Positions 1 to 12,400 of a stretch of 64,000 bases of DNA are shown here, piece after piece. Source of the stretch: Nansenia antarctica (Eukaryota > Chordata > Actinopteri > Argentiniformes > Microstomatidae); contig OZ022339.1 of assembly GCA_963989245.1 (NCBI GenBank), positions 17,090,106 through 17,154,105 on the forward strand. The letters are read 5' to 3'. Both the position numbers and the translations under genes were made by a program. The notes under the pieces were generated by a model that saw nothing but the letters and a program-made list of their open reading frames with translations, had not been told where the DNA came from and searched no databases. Every line of letters begins with the position of its first letter. Within the stretch, counting starts at the first letter, position 1.

Positions 1-676
1 CACCGGAGAGCACCTTGGCGTGCTGGAACAAGCTGTCCGGGGGCAGCTTCTGCAGGCGGTTGGACGTCATGTCCAGACGCACCAGCTTGGTGAGCAGCGT
101 GAAGGTCCCTGCCCCGATGTGGTCAATCAGGTTGTGGTCCAGTGTAAGTGTGTTGATGTTGGTCATCCTGCCTATTTCCTCCCACGGCAGGGTCCTCAGG
201 TTGTTGTTGGACAGATCCAGGTCCTCAATGGTCAACACAAACTCATGGAAGGAGGTGGGGGCCACATGGTGGATCTGGTTGTTGCCCAGGATGAGGTGGC
301 GCAGGTTGATCAAACTTTTGAAGTGGTCACTCTTGATGACACTCAGTCGGTTTCCGTCCATGTGGAGTGCTCTGAGCGAACGCAGGCCCAAGAAGGCGTG
401 GGGTGTGATCTGGCTGATGGTGTTGCGGGACAGGGTAAGGTGGACCAGGCTGGTCATGTTGAAGAAATCTTTTCTACGGATGACAGTGATGAAGTTGTCG
501 GTGAGGCGCAGCTCCACGGTCTTACGGTCGATTGTGGGGGGCACGAACAGCAGGCCGGTCTTGGTGCAGAGCACAGTCAGAGTAGGGGAGAGGTGCTGGC
601 AGATGCAGCGGCCTGGGCAGTTGTAGCCTCTCACCAGTACCGCACACAGCAGCACACACAGAACCAACCGCTCCAT
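1..676 (-). CDS. lrfn1: LRFN-family synaptic adhesion protein, N-terminal part (LRFN1-like)
   Basis: The reverse strand is open from an ATG at 674-676 to the window edge, giving 225 codons. It starts with a hydrophobic signal peptide of about 17 residues. A cysteine-rich LRR N-cap follows (CPGRCICQ, then TVLC), then about six leucine-rich repeats with motifs such as LTLSRNTISQITPHAF, LRHLILGNNQIH and LTLDHNLIDHI. The phrase GLLFVPPTIDRKTVELRL is typical of LRFN/SALM proteins, which are neuronal type I membrane proteins that organise excitatory synapses by binding partners across the cleft and, in some members, PSD-95 inside. The later LRR C-cap, Ig, fibronectin III, membrane helix and PDZ ligand lie outside the window. 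Several phrases (RALHMDGNRL, LDMTSNRLQKLPPD) fit LRFN1 best, but LRFN4 or LRFN2 paralogs are not excluded. The 5' UTR and promoter lie above 676. Confidence 0.88.
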   Translation of the reverse strand, partial: MERLVLCVLLCAVLVRGYNCPGRCICQHLSPTLTVLCTKTGLLFVPPTIDRKTVELRLTDNFITVIRRKDFFNMTSLVHLTLSRNTISQITPHAFLGLRSLRALHMDGNRLSVIKSDHFKSLINLRHLILGNNQIHHVAPTSFHEFVLTIEDLDLSNNNLRTLPWEEIGRMTNINTLTLDHNLIDHIGAGTFTLLTKLVRLDMTSNRLQKLPPDSLFQHAKVLSG

Positions 677-1060
677 GTTCTATCAGCTTCCAGATCCTGG
701 AGCAGACACAGAGAAATGGTACAAAGTCATGTCAAAATCATATTTCATAAAGCAGGCACCAACCACGATTATTGAAACTGCCAGGAAGGCATCAATCACT
801 AGATGATATGGAGCTTTGAAATTATGGGATTTGATGATGACTGGCATTATTGCAATGGTCTGTCATGACCTCCGGGCTTGGTATTATTCCAATGAGGAAA
901 CACAGCATGGTTTGCCAAGTAAAAACAGGGTAAATATGCAGCCAGGCTCCATCAGTGCCGAACCCTGGAGTATAATATAAAAGGATTGCAGGGTCGTTTT
1001 AAATATTAAGCTAATATATCATATGGGTCACAATATTATTTACTGTGCTGGTGTTGTGCT
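677..1060. other. upstream flank of the LRFN gene, no feature recognised
   Basis: This stretch would hold the 5' UTR or the first intron of the LRFN gene. I see no convincing exon, TATA box or repeat family in it. Confidence 0.4.
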
Positions 1061-1435
1061 GCCGCTGTGTTTAGGACTGTAAGACATGGATGCTGTCTCC
1101 GATGGGGGTGATCCCCCCATATATTATGGCATTTGTTGTGTCATTTTCTTTTCTGTTTATGTCTGATATGTGACATGGCCTCCTCCCCCCCTGTTTTTTT
1201 GTTTTTGTTTTGTTTTTGTTTGTTTTTTGTTTGTTAGTTTGTAAAAAAAAAAAAAAAAAAAAAGAGAAAGAACATTTTCTGTTGTTTATGGACAATGTAC
1301 TGCATAAAAGTGCAAAACTAGTTTTCTACTATTAATGGGACAATAACCTCCCCCACGGATACTAGTTGTTGTTGTTATGTCCTGTTGTGTACATGTCTCT
1401 GTGAAACTCAATAAAAAATAAATAAAAAATAATGG
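1061..1435 (+). repeat. possible LINE-1-like 3' end with A-rich tail
   Basis: A T/G-rich stretch at 1191-1242 is followed by about 20 A residues (1243-1263). The segment ends near 1410 with an AATAAA-rich tail of the type CTCAATAAAAAATAAAT. Fish L1 elements often end this way. No coding remnant was seen, so the family is tentative. Confidence 0.3.
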
Positions 1436-1983
1436 CCATGGTTGAAAACACTTGAGGTGGCAAAGCCTTCCCCATTTGCCCCCAAAGTTCCACCTTTTCA
1501 GATGTACCCTTCACATAACCCACCACCATTCACACAAATATGATCAAATGCCCTCAATTGCAATGTCACCATAGCTTTCAAATATTGCCTGTATTCATAC
1601 ATTCTGTAACACATTCTGTTTATTTTACAGATAAACGGTTCAGTTATTTGTTGAGAGGTAGCAGTTTGATGTCTGTATTTGCTTAAGCACAACAAGGGTA
1701 CTTTCTGTACGATGATCAACACTTGACCTTGTGAATACCATTTACTGTTTGAATTGGAATTGAATTGTGACTTCTAACCTATTTATACCTCTAAGTGCAT
1801 AAAAATTACACCTAGGAGAAGTGTGTGTAGTTGCATGTATCAAGCACAGACCCAGTGTATTGCACCCACAATATTCGAGAGAGAAAAAAGAGAAAAAGAA
1901 AGCTTGGTACTTTCCCTTTTATTTATGTTAGTTCTTGTTTGTTTGATTGAAGGTCTAGATCCCTAGCTCTCCTCAAACTTGAC

Positions 1984-2268
1984 TTGAATCGAGTTCACTT
2001 GATTTACGTTTTCATCTTCTGTTGTGGTTCTGGCCTTTCTGAAGTGGCAAACAGCTGTCTCCTCTTTTTTGAGTTTCAGCAATCTCATTACTTTTCTGAA
2101 AGTGATATCAGTTTCTTTTTCGCTGTCATTGTTTCCTTTTTTGATGCAGCGGACCTACATCTTATAAAGGTGTATGTTTTTTGTATTGTGTTTGCCATTA
2201 GAAAACAGTTGACATGTTTTGTCTTGCATTTTTTGTAATAAACCTTTGATGAAAAAAAAAAAAAAAAA
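1984..2268 (+). repeat. 3' end of a retroposed transcript with poly(A) tail
   Basis: An AATAAA signal at about 2237 is followed 13 bases later by a pure run of A residues at about 2251-2268, after which non-repetitive sequence resumes. This is the usual trace of a reverse-transcribed, polyadenylated RNA or a LINE 3' end. The source transcript is not recognised and no target-site duplication was found by eye. Confidence 0.35.
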
Positions 2269-2905
2269 ACATGACCCTGACTCAGAGTGCCCCCCTCCCG
2301 CTGACAACAACACACAAATAGTTCTGAGGTCAAGTTTAAACCTGAGCTCCGTGTCACAGACCTGTTCTTTGGGTGGCAAGAGTATGTCTCTTTCCATGAC
2401 CATTCTGTCACCTGACCTCCAAGCCCCTTTTACAGCGTACAGCAATGGCAGGCCCTCCCAGACCCCTCTCACCTCTGCAACCCTGGATCCAGTCCAGGTG
2501 GTACTACTATGCTCCCTGCCACTTTGCGGAAAGCTGGGGAACCACAGCTGCAGAAACCCAGCCCCGATTTCCTCCAGCTCATCCTGTTCCCCTGTTGGGG
2601 AGGCGGATAAGCCTCTTGAACACCCCTTGGATGCCCGGCCTGGATGACAGGCCTACAAGTAACCCCAAACACGTTGTGCAATAACCTGTAACTAGTTATG
2701 AAGTTAAGTTAGATTGATGATTAAAGATGATTGATGATCTTAGATTGATGATTTAATCATGAGTCTGAGTCTGTTGGTTGGATAAAGTTTGTATTAGTAA
2801 ATGATCACTGATCACTGTTGGTGAGTGAAGCAGGAGCTGGTTGTTGATAGTTCTAGTTGAGTATTTAGCGAAAAGCAAGCTGACGCAACAGAACTGTCAG
2901 TTCTG

Positions 2906-3013
2906 ACAGCTAGCATCTCTCTATCATAAGACACTGACAGTGACAGCTAGCATATCTCTATCATAAGACACTGACAGCTAGCATCTCTCTATCATAAGAT
3001 ACTGACAGTGACA
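2906..3013. repeat. three-copy tandem repeat
   Basis: The core GACAGCTAGCATCTCTCTAT followed by CATAAGACACT is repeated three times with small length differences. No gene is associated with it. Confidence 0.7.
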
Positions 3014-3592
3014 GCTAATTACAGAAAAGGTAAATGACATTTCTGTCATGGCTTCCGCATTTTGGTCTATGAGAGAGTCGGAATCATGTGCTACCAAGCG
3101 GACCAATCACAGAGCTTACGGTTGCGTAGAAACTGACGCGTTCTTACATTTTTGGAGATGTGCACGTCAACCTACGCCGTAGGCAAGGCGGGCCCACGCG
3201 GGACTACGCAAGGCTACGGCGTTGATTTTACGCAGAAGTCTAAATCGGCCTTTAGCGGAGAAGTTTCTGAAGTTAGTTCTGAAGGGAGTGATATTGATGA
3301 TGAGCTGCAACGTTTGCAGAAAAAGCGCTATACAAATAAAAGTTATTATTATTATTATTATGACAATGTTATAGCTGATTCGGATGATTTCGAAGTCTTT
3401 GAAACAGAATGGAAGACGGACAACTATTTTTAGTTTTGTCACCTCCAAACTTGTTGTATAGGTGTTCCCCTAGTTTAAGAATGCATTTCTCTTCTTTGAT
3501 AATAGCTGACACTTCATCTAGATTCATGTCACTAACCAGGTCCCAAAGTTACTTCTTCACGCCACGCACACGCCACGCACTGGCTGTGCATT

Positions 3593-4195
3593 AGGGGTGC
3601 AACGGTTCAGTTGGTTCACGGTTCGGTATGAACCTCGGTTTTTGGGTCACGGTTTCGGTACGTGTTTTTGTGCCTAAGGAGAAAAAAAGGTACTATTTAT
3701 TTACAAACTGTTACTTTACTTTATTTTGCTTATGGAACACATTCCAGAATATGACTGGTATATTGTATAATATAAACAAATATAAATGTATATAAACAAA
3801 AAATAACAAAAACACTTTCAAATGTGACACCAGCAAGTGTTTTGATAACATTACTTACTGAAACTGCAGATTGTAAGCTTTCAAATGACATGTCATACAT
3901 TGAAATCCGAAAAAAGATGACGAAGTCCAATGTTGTTGGACCTCAGGCACATATAGAGTTAAACTCTGTCATGAAACCGGAGGCAAACGCTGCTAACAGC
4001 TAGCGGCTAACAAAGTACAGCGCTACGAATGTCTAAACTGGATTTTAATAACATCACAACATGCTGATAGAACATCAACATGCTAAAAACACATAACTAC
4101 ACATAATTATATGATCACACGGTCCTTGCTTTTGAACACGTCCTAAAACTAAAGTATATTTACAAGCCATGTAAACCGATAGCCTCCGGACAACA
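3593..4195. mobile_element. decayed DNA transposon with hAT-like end
   Basis: The segment opens with AGGGGTGCAACGGTTCA, a terminus common in fish hAT elements. Part of it, roughly 3840-4100, resembles the reverse complement of about 37080-37310 inside the large hAT-bounded element; shared phrases include the stretch around AAGCTTTCAAATGA and the AACATGCTGATAGAACATCA region. No transposase is left. The right end was not resolved. Confidence 0.4.
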
Positions 4196-4200
4196 ATAAA

Positions 4201-4634
4201 GGTCTTTGCACACCAATGCGTGCGTTTTCGTTTTTAATCCGTCATCCGAAAAAAACGTTACGCACCGAGACCTTGCACACCGATCCGATGCGTTTTTTTA
4301 GAGTCCATTGTGTTTTTTTACTTTGCGAACTTTCGCTATATGCAACATGGAGTCTTCAAGCAGTGAGGATGATTTTGTGCTCCTCTCACTTCTTGAAAAT
4401 AGGAAAAGGAAATATTGGATCCACACCATCCTCAGAACTCGTCGGCAGCAAGGGGAGTTTCACCTGCTAATAAAAGATCTGAGGAATTATCCAGATCGTT
4501 TCCAGGTTTACCTCAGGATGTCGGTGGTCCAGTTTGATTCGCTGCTAGCAATACTGGAACCACACATCATAAAGAAGGCCACCAATTACCGCGATCCAAT
4601 TGATCCAGAACAGCGACTGGCAGTATGTCTAAGG
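4201..4634 (+). pseudogene. PIF/Harbinger transposase N-terminus, interrupted by an insertion
   Basis: The sequence GGTCTTTGCACACCAATGCG at 4201, preceded by TAA, resembles a Harbinger terminus. From ATG at 4347 the plus strand encodes about 96 residues: an acidic start (MESSSSEDDF), then RKRKYWIHTILRTRRQQGEF, FQVYLRMSVVQFDSLL and IDPEQRLAVCLR. This matches the N-terminal region of HARBI1-like transposases, which precedes the DDE catalytic core. The frame stops at 4634, where a hAT element begins, and no matching continuation is found beyond 6020. It is a dead fragment. Confidence 0.75.
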
Positions 4635-6020
4635 CAGGGGTCGGCAATTAGGTTTGGCCTCGGGCCAATTTTTTTTGAGCCACCAGATGGCGTGTCAAAA
4701 CATAATCAAAGGCTAATTTAAGTAATTGATTGTTAAAAAATGAAATGTGTCACGTTCGAATGCTTTGACTTTTCTTTCGAAAAATGTGAAAACATTTCTG
4801 CGTTGTTGTAAATCAATGACTCATCGCTAGTCAACTAACACAGCTTGTTGTGTGAGCCTGCTAACAATGTGAAGTAGTGTTATAGTTAACTAGGTAGCAG
4901 TGGGGATTACTCACCCAATCCATTGCGTTGCTATTCTGGCTTGACTAGCGAGTTTGTGTTGTGATTCTCAAATTGAAACGTAGTTCCGTGTTTCAAAAGA
5001 AAAGTCATTTTGATCATCCGATCGTCACAAATGTTACTGGAACTCCGCGACGGACCGCCTTATAAGACATGCATTTGTGGGAGATGCAGAGAATTGATCA
5101 AGATAACTGTAAACAAGCTGTATAGGTGGCGTAATAAACTTAACTGTAAATGAGTTTTTTTCCCTTTCCATATTTTTGAATAATAAATGTGTGGACTGAC
5201 GATGTAGCGGAGCCTAACTTATTCTAATATTTGTTTAACATACTTTTATTCTGATAATTATTCCCCGCTCCTCCCAGACGTACAACGTCACATTATTATT
5301 GGATTGGCAATATTGTACCCTACTTGAGTGAGAAGTTAGCTACACATTTAACCTGCTAGCTAGCAAGAGAAAAAGAAAAATGTCATCCAAAGGTCTAAAG
5401 AGGAAGGTTGACGGTGAAAACAGGGCATTTAAAGCGGAATGGACAGAGAACTATGCGTTCATCCTACCTGGTTTCATTAATGCAAAGCCGATGTGTCTTA
5501 TCTGTAATGAAGTTGTGGCTGCTTGCAAAGACTATAATATTAAGCGGCACCACGAGACGAAGCATGGCACCTTCAAAGTGGCCTTTCCACCCAAGACAGA
5601 GGCACAACAGCGCAAGAGTGTCCTTTGCGCCAGACTCATTACGTTTGAATGGTTTACTGAGCTGGTGTTATTTTTTTCAAACCACACACCGCATGTTGGC
5701 TATTTCAGCACCACGCGTTGTCCACCTACTTATTGATTCACTATGAGGGGTTCAGCGTCAGTGCACCTCGCTGCCTGATTGCCTGTCCCTGTGTCATTCA
5801 CTCTCAACATGGATAAAAGTACAATAAGCATTCTTTAGGTGGTGGTAGATTCTCTATTCGGACAGTATAGCCGCTATATGTGGGAATGTCGGTCCGATAT
5901 TGTAAAAAAAAAAAGAAAAAAAAAAGAAAGAAGAAGCGGATTCTCAAAATAGTCTGCTGGGACAAATATTATTGGTGATGGGCCAGCAATGGCCCACGGG
6001 CCGCCTATTGCCGACCCCTG
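4635..6020 (+). mobile_element. hAT element, internally deleted, inserted in the Harbinger transposase
   Basis: It begins CAGGGGTCGGCAA and ends with the inverted form TTGCCGACCCCTG, which are classic hAT terminal repeats. The flanking 8-mers GTCTAAGG and CTCTACAG share only part of their bases (TCTA core), so the target duplication has decayed. A plus-strand frame from 5380 encodes a BED-type zinc finger start (CLICNEVVAACKDYNIKRHH, then ETKH), as in ZBED-like hAT transposases. The catalytic domain and the C-terminal dimerisation region are missing. The internal sequence is shared with the element at 52220-53657. Confidence 0.85.
5380..5640 (+). pseudogene. BED zinc-finger N-terminus of a hAT transposase
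   Basis: ATG at 5380 opens a frame that starts MSSKGLKRKVD. A C-x2-C ... H-x4-H pattern follows (CLIC ... HHETKH), a DNA-binding BED finger. The next residues, AFPPKTEAQQRKSVLCARL, fit the linker of ZBED/GTF2IRD2-type hAT proteins. Coding similarity ends at about 5640 and the RNase-H-like core is absent, so this is a remnant. Confidence 0.65.
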
Positions 6021-6300
6021 CTCTACAGGGACGTAGAGGGGACAGAGAGGTTTCAGTAGGGACAGAAGATAGGGAAAACATTTTGCCCCTGAGTGGGATA
6101 GAAACCTATACGCCACAGAGACCTTGTGTTGTGCCTTGTGCAAACCCATTGCTCAACCTTAGTGTTTGACTTAAAGGGTCACTCAGCTTTAAAGCAATTG
6201 GTTATAGTATAAATAACATTTAATTCTTTAAAAAAAACATACAGCACACAACCATTACAGCTCAATGAAAGCATGTGTGCATGTGTGTGTTCTGGATATG
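6021..6300. other. 3' UTR and downstream flank of the EGF/NIDO gene
   Basis: Read on the minus strand this follows the stop codon at 6301-6303. A TTTAAT at about 6219 gives a variant ATTAAA poly(A) signal on the minus strand, so transcription may end near 6200. Nothing else is recognised. Confidence 0.35.
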
Positions 6301-6442
6301 TTATCTGCAATATTTTCTGGGTGTGAGGTGGTCTATGATGCGCGGGCTGCAGTGGCTGATGTAGTGCAGGGCTGGATCCGAGTAGTTGAACGGCGGAGGG
6401 TTGTACTGGTCTTGGACGTACTCTGGCAGCAGGTTTGGAAGT
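6301..6442 (-). CDS. EGF/NIDO gene: last coding exon, cytoplasmic tail
   Basis: The acceptor is at 6443-6444 and the TAA stop at 6301-6303. It encodes about 46 residues that continue the tail after the membrane helix. The tail is rich in Pro and Tyr (YVQDQYNPPPFNYSDPALHY) and ends LTPRKYCR. The tyrosines could be phosphorylated or act as sorting signals; that is inference. Phase matches the preceding exon at 8230-8398. Confidence 0.85.
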
Positions 6443-9400
6443 CTGGACAGAAACAGAAGAACAGAGACATGAGAGACCTGGAACACCCACATCTGGCAGT
6501 AGAGACTTCAAATATCCATTAGACATACACGACATAATCCAAATAGGCCGTATATATAAGCTGAATACTAAGACTGGGTCCATATAACTAGGAACAATGG
6601 GACAATGTCCTTTCATTCAACCTACCTAATCCCACACTATCCCCCTGACCTCTGGAGCAGTACATCAGTACATAACAGGGTAGGGTTAATACTATGAGGG
6701 TTAATACTATGAGGGATTATGTTTCTCTCCAGCTCCAATGACACCTGTTTCAAATACATCTGCAGGCTGCAGCTCTGATAGAGCTGATCAACTTAGCTAC
6801 ATGGCCAAAGGACATGTACCAGATGTGCCTTGTACCCAGCACACATCATTTAAACTTGTTTAGCATGGTTATACACTGTTTATTTTTCTTTAAAAATAAA
6901 CTGCGGTAATGGTACTCTTTCTGTAGTTATGATACTGTGTATTTGATTTTTTGATTTTTTTTTCTGAACATTTTCACTTTAGGTATAAGAAACTCACAAA
7001 CAGATAGAGCTTCTTTACCAACATAACACAATAGTATACAAAAGAAGAGAGAAAGAAAAACATAAAACAAATGTGAGGTCATGGGATGGTCAAATTAAAT
7101 CACTACAGAATTAGTCTCGAACCGTACTGTACAGGTTAGGATGATGTCCTTTACCAGTATTTATCGTCCACGACTCCTTGAAGCACTAAACTGGGCCATC
7201 CTTTCCCATTCACGAAGTCTCTGTAGCCATCGCTGGGGGGCAACACGGGGATATGAGACCCATCCACACAGCCAATAATTTGTGGGAGGAAGTGTGTCTG
7301 CTCAAATCGCTCTGCTATCACGCATGCTTCTTCAACAGAGAAGAGTACTTGAAGAAGAGTACTTGAATGAGCTGACTGCACCATGCCTTTGCAGAATATG
7401 TAGATGATTTTTTTCACGGTACATTTGTGGACTCCAAACTGGTTGGCAATAACACAATACTCAGCGCAACTTCCTAGCTTGTACACTACGATAGCCACAC
7501 ACATGGGAAGAGGCACTGGGGCACGTACTGTATTAACAGAATGAGACATGACCGGTTCCATCAACACGCACAGTCTGTTAAAAGAGGCTCTGGACATCCT
7601 GAAGTTTTCTCTCCAGTCTGCATCCGCGAACTCCTTTACAACGACACGTTCCCACCAGTCTTGGCTTCCTACCTTCATCCACAGTCTCCGGGGGGGCTCT
7701 GGCTGACGTGAACGGCATAACATGGAAGGCGATACACTCGTTTGTTCTCGCTCTTGTCTTCCAGTGTTGAGGATAAAGTGGATCAGCAGGAGTGTTGTAG
7801 TTAAATTGTGGTTCAAAAGCGCAAGCAGGAGAACACAATAACGAAGGACTATGTTGGAAACAAGCATTGTGGCTAGCTGTGGGTTAACGCCCGCTCAACG
7901 ACCACAGCCAAGCTACCAACACTAACGTTACTATAGTAGCAACTATTGTCCCTCCCGCCGAATCGGATTATGCTAATAAACGGAATACACCAGTTGCTAC
8001 AGCGCATGTAAACACCTTAATCGGAATATTTCAATTAGCCGATTATTGCAGCTTAATACAGGATTATGGTGTGCATGTAAACGCAGTCATTGTCTATTCA
8101 ACAACTATTTCAGCAACTACCGTGGCTGCATGACCAGGGCAGCCCAGTGCAGCTCAACTGGGTTCAGCTCAGCTGGGCTCTGTCATGGGATAGGGTTTGG
8201 TTACAAGGAGGAGGTCAGAGGTCACTCACTCTCCTGTGATGGTCTTGTTGCAGGAGCAGCAGAAGCAGGCCAGGACGGTCAGGAGCAGCAGGAGGAGGAG
8301 AGGGATCCCGATACCCAGGACCAAGCCCAGGATCAGGGGCTTTTTGTCCTCACCAGAAAGGGCCTGAGATACACCAGTCCTGTTCACACCTTCCTGGCCT
8401 GGAGAGAGAGAGGACAGTGTGTAAACCTGGGCTTAAAAAAAACCTGGACACCAGACCTGGGTTCAAATACTATTTGAAATCATTTCAGACTCAAGAAAGT
8501 CATTTCAAATACATTTCATTGACAGATCTTTATGTCATACTGTGAATCATCAGATAACCTACAGTATATATACAGTCATGTGAAAAAGATAGGACACCTC
8601 ATGAAAACCTTTGTCTTTTTCAACATATGGACATTTGATCTTCATTTTAACAATATTGAGAGATGGTAATATAACTAAACAAATAAAACAGATTTTCTTT
8701 TTAAAGTATATATATATATTATAGTAAAATGTAATTAATAGACATTTATTACTTAGAATGCCTACAATTAGAATCAAATGCACCACTTGCAAATGATTAG
8801 AACATTGTTAGAGAGGATTTTGGAGGAGATTGTCTTATTTAAACCTCAGACATTACATTTTAGTTTGGTTTGCTCTTGATTGTTGAAGTGTGTTGTAAGA
8901 TCGGTGACATGGTGAGATCAAAAGAACTCTGAAGGCTTCATGAAGAAGTAAAGGTTGTAGATGCATATGAGTCTGGGAAGGGATTTAAAAAGATCTCCAA
9001 ATCATTCCAGATCTCCATTCCATCGCCATTCCACTGTCTGGAAAATCATTTACAAGTGGAGAACATTTAAAACAATGACCTGAGGAGGGTCATCCTCATG
9101 CTAATTTCATCTAGGCTCGACTACTGCAACTCACTCTATGCTGGACTTCCTGATAAGACCATCTACCGCCTGCAGCTAGTCCAAAATGCCGCTGCCAGGC
9201 TGGTGTCAGGCACTAAAATGAGGGACCACATCTCCCCTGTCCTCATCTCCCTTCACTGGCTCCCAGTAAAGAAGAGAGTGAAGTTCAAGATCTGCACCTT
9301 TGTCTACAAAGCTCTCAACAGTCTCGCCCCACCCTACATCAAGGACCTCCTGGACCTGTCTTCCACCTCAAGGCCCAGGCTCAGGTCCGACGCCCAACTC

Positions 9401-12400
9401 AGCCTGAGGGTCCCCCGCACCAACCTCAAGAGGAAGGGTGACCGTGCCTTTGCGGTGATAGCACCGACCCTGTGGAACGCGCTCCCTTCCGCCATCAAGT
9501 CTGCCCCCACTCTGGACTCCTTTAGAGCCAAGTTAAAAACCCACCTCTTCGTCAATGATGTTCCCTAAGTCTACTCCCTATTTGTTGTAAATTGTATCCC
9601 TTGAGATGTTCGTTTAAGTAATCTGTGTCTGTTTGCTTTCTGTGTTCCTTGTCCTTGTCCTTGTCTTTATCTGTTCCTTTACCCGGGCTGCGCCCCGGGC
9701 CGATGTAAAAGTTGGATGGGGGGCGGATTATAAATAAAATTAACATTAACATTAACATTAACATTAACATGACAATGACCTAAAACAAGGTAAAGCCGAG
9801 ATCATAATCCTGTTGAGATGCTGTAGGGGGATTTGAAACAGGCTGTGCATGCAAGACACCCCTCAAACATCACACAGCTGAAAACAATTTGCGTTGAGGA
9901 GTGGGAAAAACGTACCTGTCAGAGACTGGTAGACAGTTATAGTAATTGAGGTTATTTCAGCCAAAGGGGGCAATACCAGCTATTAGGGAAAATGGTGTCG
10001 AGAATCTTTGTTCATTATGTTCAAATAAAACATTTCCATTGTTTTGGGTTAAATTACATCACCTTTATCTATAGATATTGTTTGAAAGAAGATCAAATAT
10101 TGATATGTCCATATTTCTTAAAAATGAACTAAATATTTCATGGGGTGTCTTAATTATTTCACCTGACTGTCTAGTACATAAATGGTAATAGTGGTGAGAA
10201 GGCCAGCCCTTTATGGCCTTGCTTCTATCTGCCAATTACCTGACAGCTGCAGCTGTTCATTATTTTATTTTATTTTAAAAATATTTTATTGATTTTTTTT
10301 TCTAGCTTGTAGGGGCAGGGCGGGCAAATTAATTGACATATTTAACATAGTAGGCATCAATGTGTAAATAAAAGCAAACAAACAGAAAAACAATGGCAAT
10401 GTTGGCAGTAAGACTTTAAAATAGGGTAGTCCTACCCCCGCTCCCATCCTCACCTCCTCATCCAGTTACTTATCTGAAATAAGGCACAATGTCTAGGAAG
10501 AGGTAGATAAGATCATATGGAAATATGAATTGAATAAAACAAAACAAAATAGATAAATAAACATAAATAAATAAGTCTATTAAAAAATGAAAAGTAGGTA
10601 TTTTCATGAAGTTGGAATGCACAGCATGGCATTCGTTTGAGTGTTATGGAAATATGTCAAAAAGGCGAAGCACACATTTCCAGTCCTATCTATTGTATGT
10701 AAGTATTTTTGGCCATCAGACCCACGTTTCCTACTTTTCAGTTATTACTGCATGTGTCTCTATCCTCACCTAGAATACATGACTGGGTCTCCTCCACGTC
10801 AGTGGTGCCATTGCACACACACCTGTAGCCCCCGTAGGTGTTGGCACAGAGAGCAGGCTGCACACACTCAGCCTCCTTTGAATCACACTCGTCCAGGTCT
10901 GCGTGTTGAGATGGTGGAGAGAGTGTTTGTGTTAGCTGGCAATTAGCAGATCATCATATAAAACCATCTCAATTCTTATGGCAGAATTAAACTCTATTGA
11001 TTCTAATAATCATGATTATGATCATTTATTATACCATCACAAATATGATCATTATTCTCCACACAGTCTCAGACCTCCTTGTCGCCACCTATAGTTGAGC
11101 TGAGGTAGTACACTATAATGTACAGTGGTTTTACCTCCGACATCAGCAGCTTTGATGCCGTAGTATCCACTGACACGGGTGAGGTAGTCTCTGATGTACC
11201 AGTGTGGGGTGTCGCTGGACACGTTGATCCTGAACTCCTCCAGGCTGGCTCCAGGGCCCTTCACACTCGCGTTGTAGAACTTGTTTTGGAAGCCCAGAGC
11301 CAGAATCTCCACCAGCTGCAAATGATCCATCATATGATCTACTACATCAACAATACTCTCAAAACTCCTTCACTCACCATCTAAATCTTATCACAATCTT
11401 TAGTGTTTCTCATTAGCCAACATTAGCTTGGATGCATGTCTGTTACGTAATTACCATTTAACTGGCCCACAAACTTGAGGAAACATTTTCTTTTTTAAAC
11501 GTGGTGTACGCTTCACTCAAAGTAACCAAGCTAGTTGACGGTCTGTTAGTCTGGTCTTTTAGTCTGGTCTGTTAGTCTGGTCTGTTAGTCTGGTCTGTTA
11601 GTCCTGTCTGTTAGTCTGGTCTGTTAGTCTGGTCTGTTAGTCTGGTCTGTTAGTCCTGTCTGTTAGTCTGGTCTGTTAGTCTGGTCTGTTAGTCCTGTCT
11701 GTTAGTCTGTTCTGTTAGTCTGGTCTGTTAGTCTGGTCTGCTAGTCCTGTCTGTTAGTCTGGTCTGTTAGTCTGGTCTGTTAGTCCTGTCTGTTAGTCTG
11801 GTCTGTTAGTCTGGTCTGTTAGTCTGGTCTGTTAGTCCTGTCTGTTAGTCTGGTCTGTTAGTCTGGTCTGTTAGTCTGGTCTGTTAGTCTGGTCTGTTAG
11901 TCCTATCTGTTAGTCTGGTCTGTTAGTCCTGTCTGTTAGTCTGGTCTGTTAGTCTGGTCTGTTAGTCCTGTCTGTTAGTCTGGTCTGTTAGTCTGGTCTG
12001 TTAGTCTGGTCTGTTAGTCTGGTCTGTTAGTCCTGTCTGTTAGTCCTGTCTGTTAGTCCTGTCTGTTAGTCTGGTCTGTTAGTCTGGTCTGTTAGTCTGG
12101 TCTGTTAGTCTGGTCTGTTAGTCCTGTCTGTTAGTCCTGTCTGTTAGTCTGGTCTGTTAGTCCTGTCTGTTAGTCCTGTCTGTTAGTCTAGTCTGTTAGT
12201 CCTGTCTGTTAGTCTGGTCTGTTAGTCTGGTCTGTTAGTCTGGTCTGTTAGTCTGGTCTGTTAGTCTGGTCTGTTAGTCTGGTCTGTTAGTCCTGTCTGT
12301 TAGTCCTGTCTGTTAGTCCTGTCTGTTAGTCTGGTCTGTTAGTCTGGTCTGTTAGTCTGGTCTGTTAGTCCTGTCTGTTAGTCTGGTCTGTTAGTCTGGT

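Noticed and set aside
20..775. Long plus-strand open frames over the LRFN region
   Set aside because: They are antisense to the leucine-rich repeat gene, which has clear protein motifs on the minus strand.
3152..3433. A 93-residue protein on the plus strand
   Set aside because: Part of the frame is a LINE/SINE tail (AAGCGCTATACAAATAAAAG) and an ATT microsatellite read as a Tyr run. The rest, acidic at the end, could be a transposon remnant but cannot be placed.
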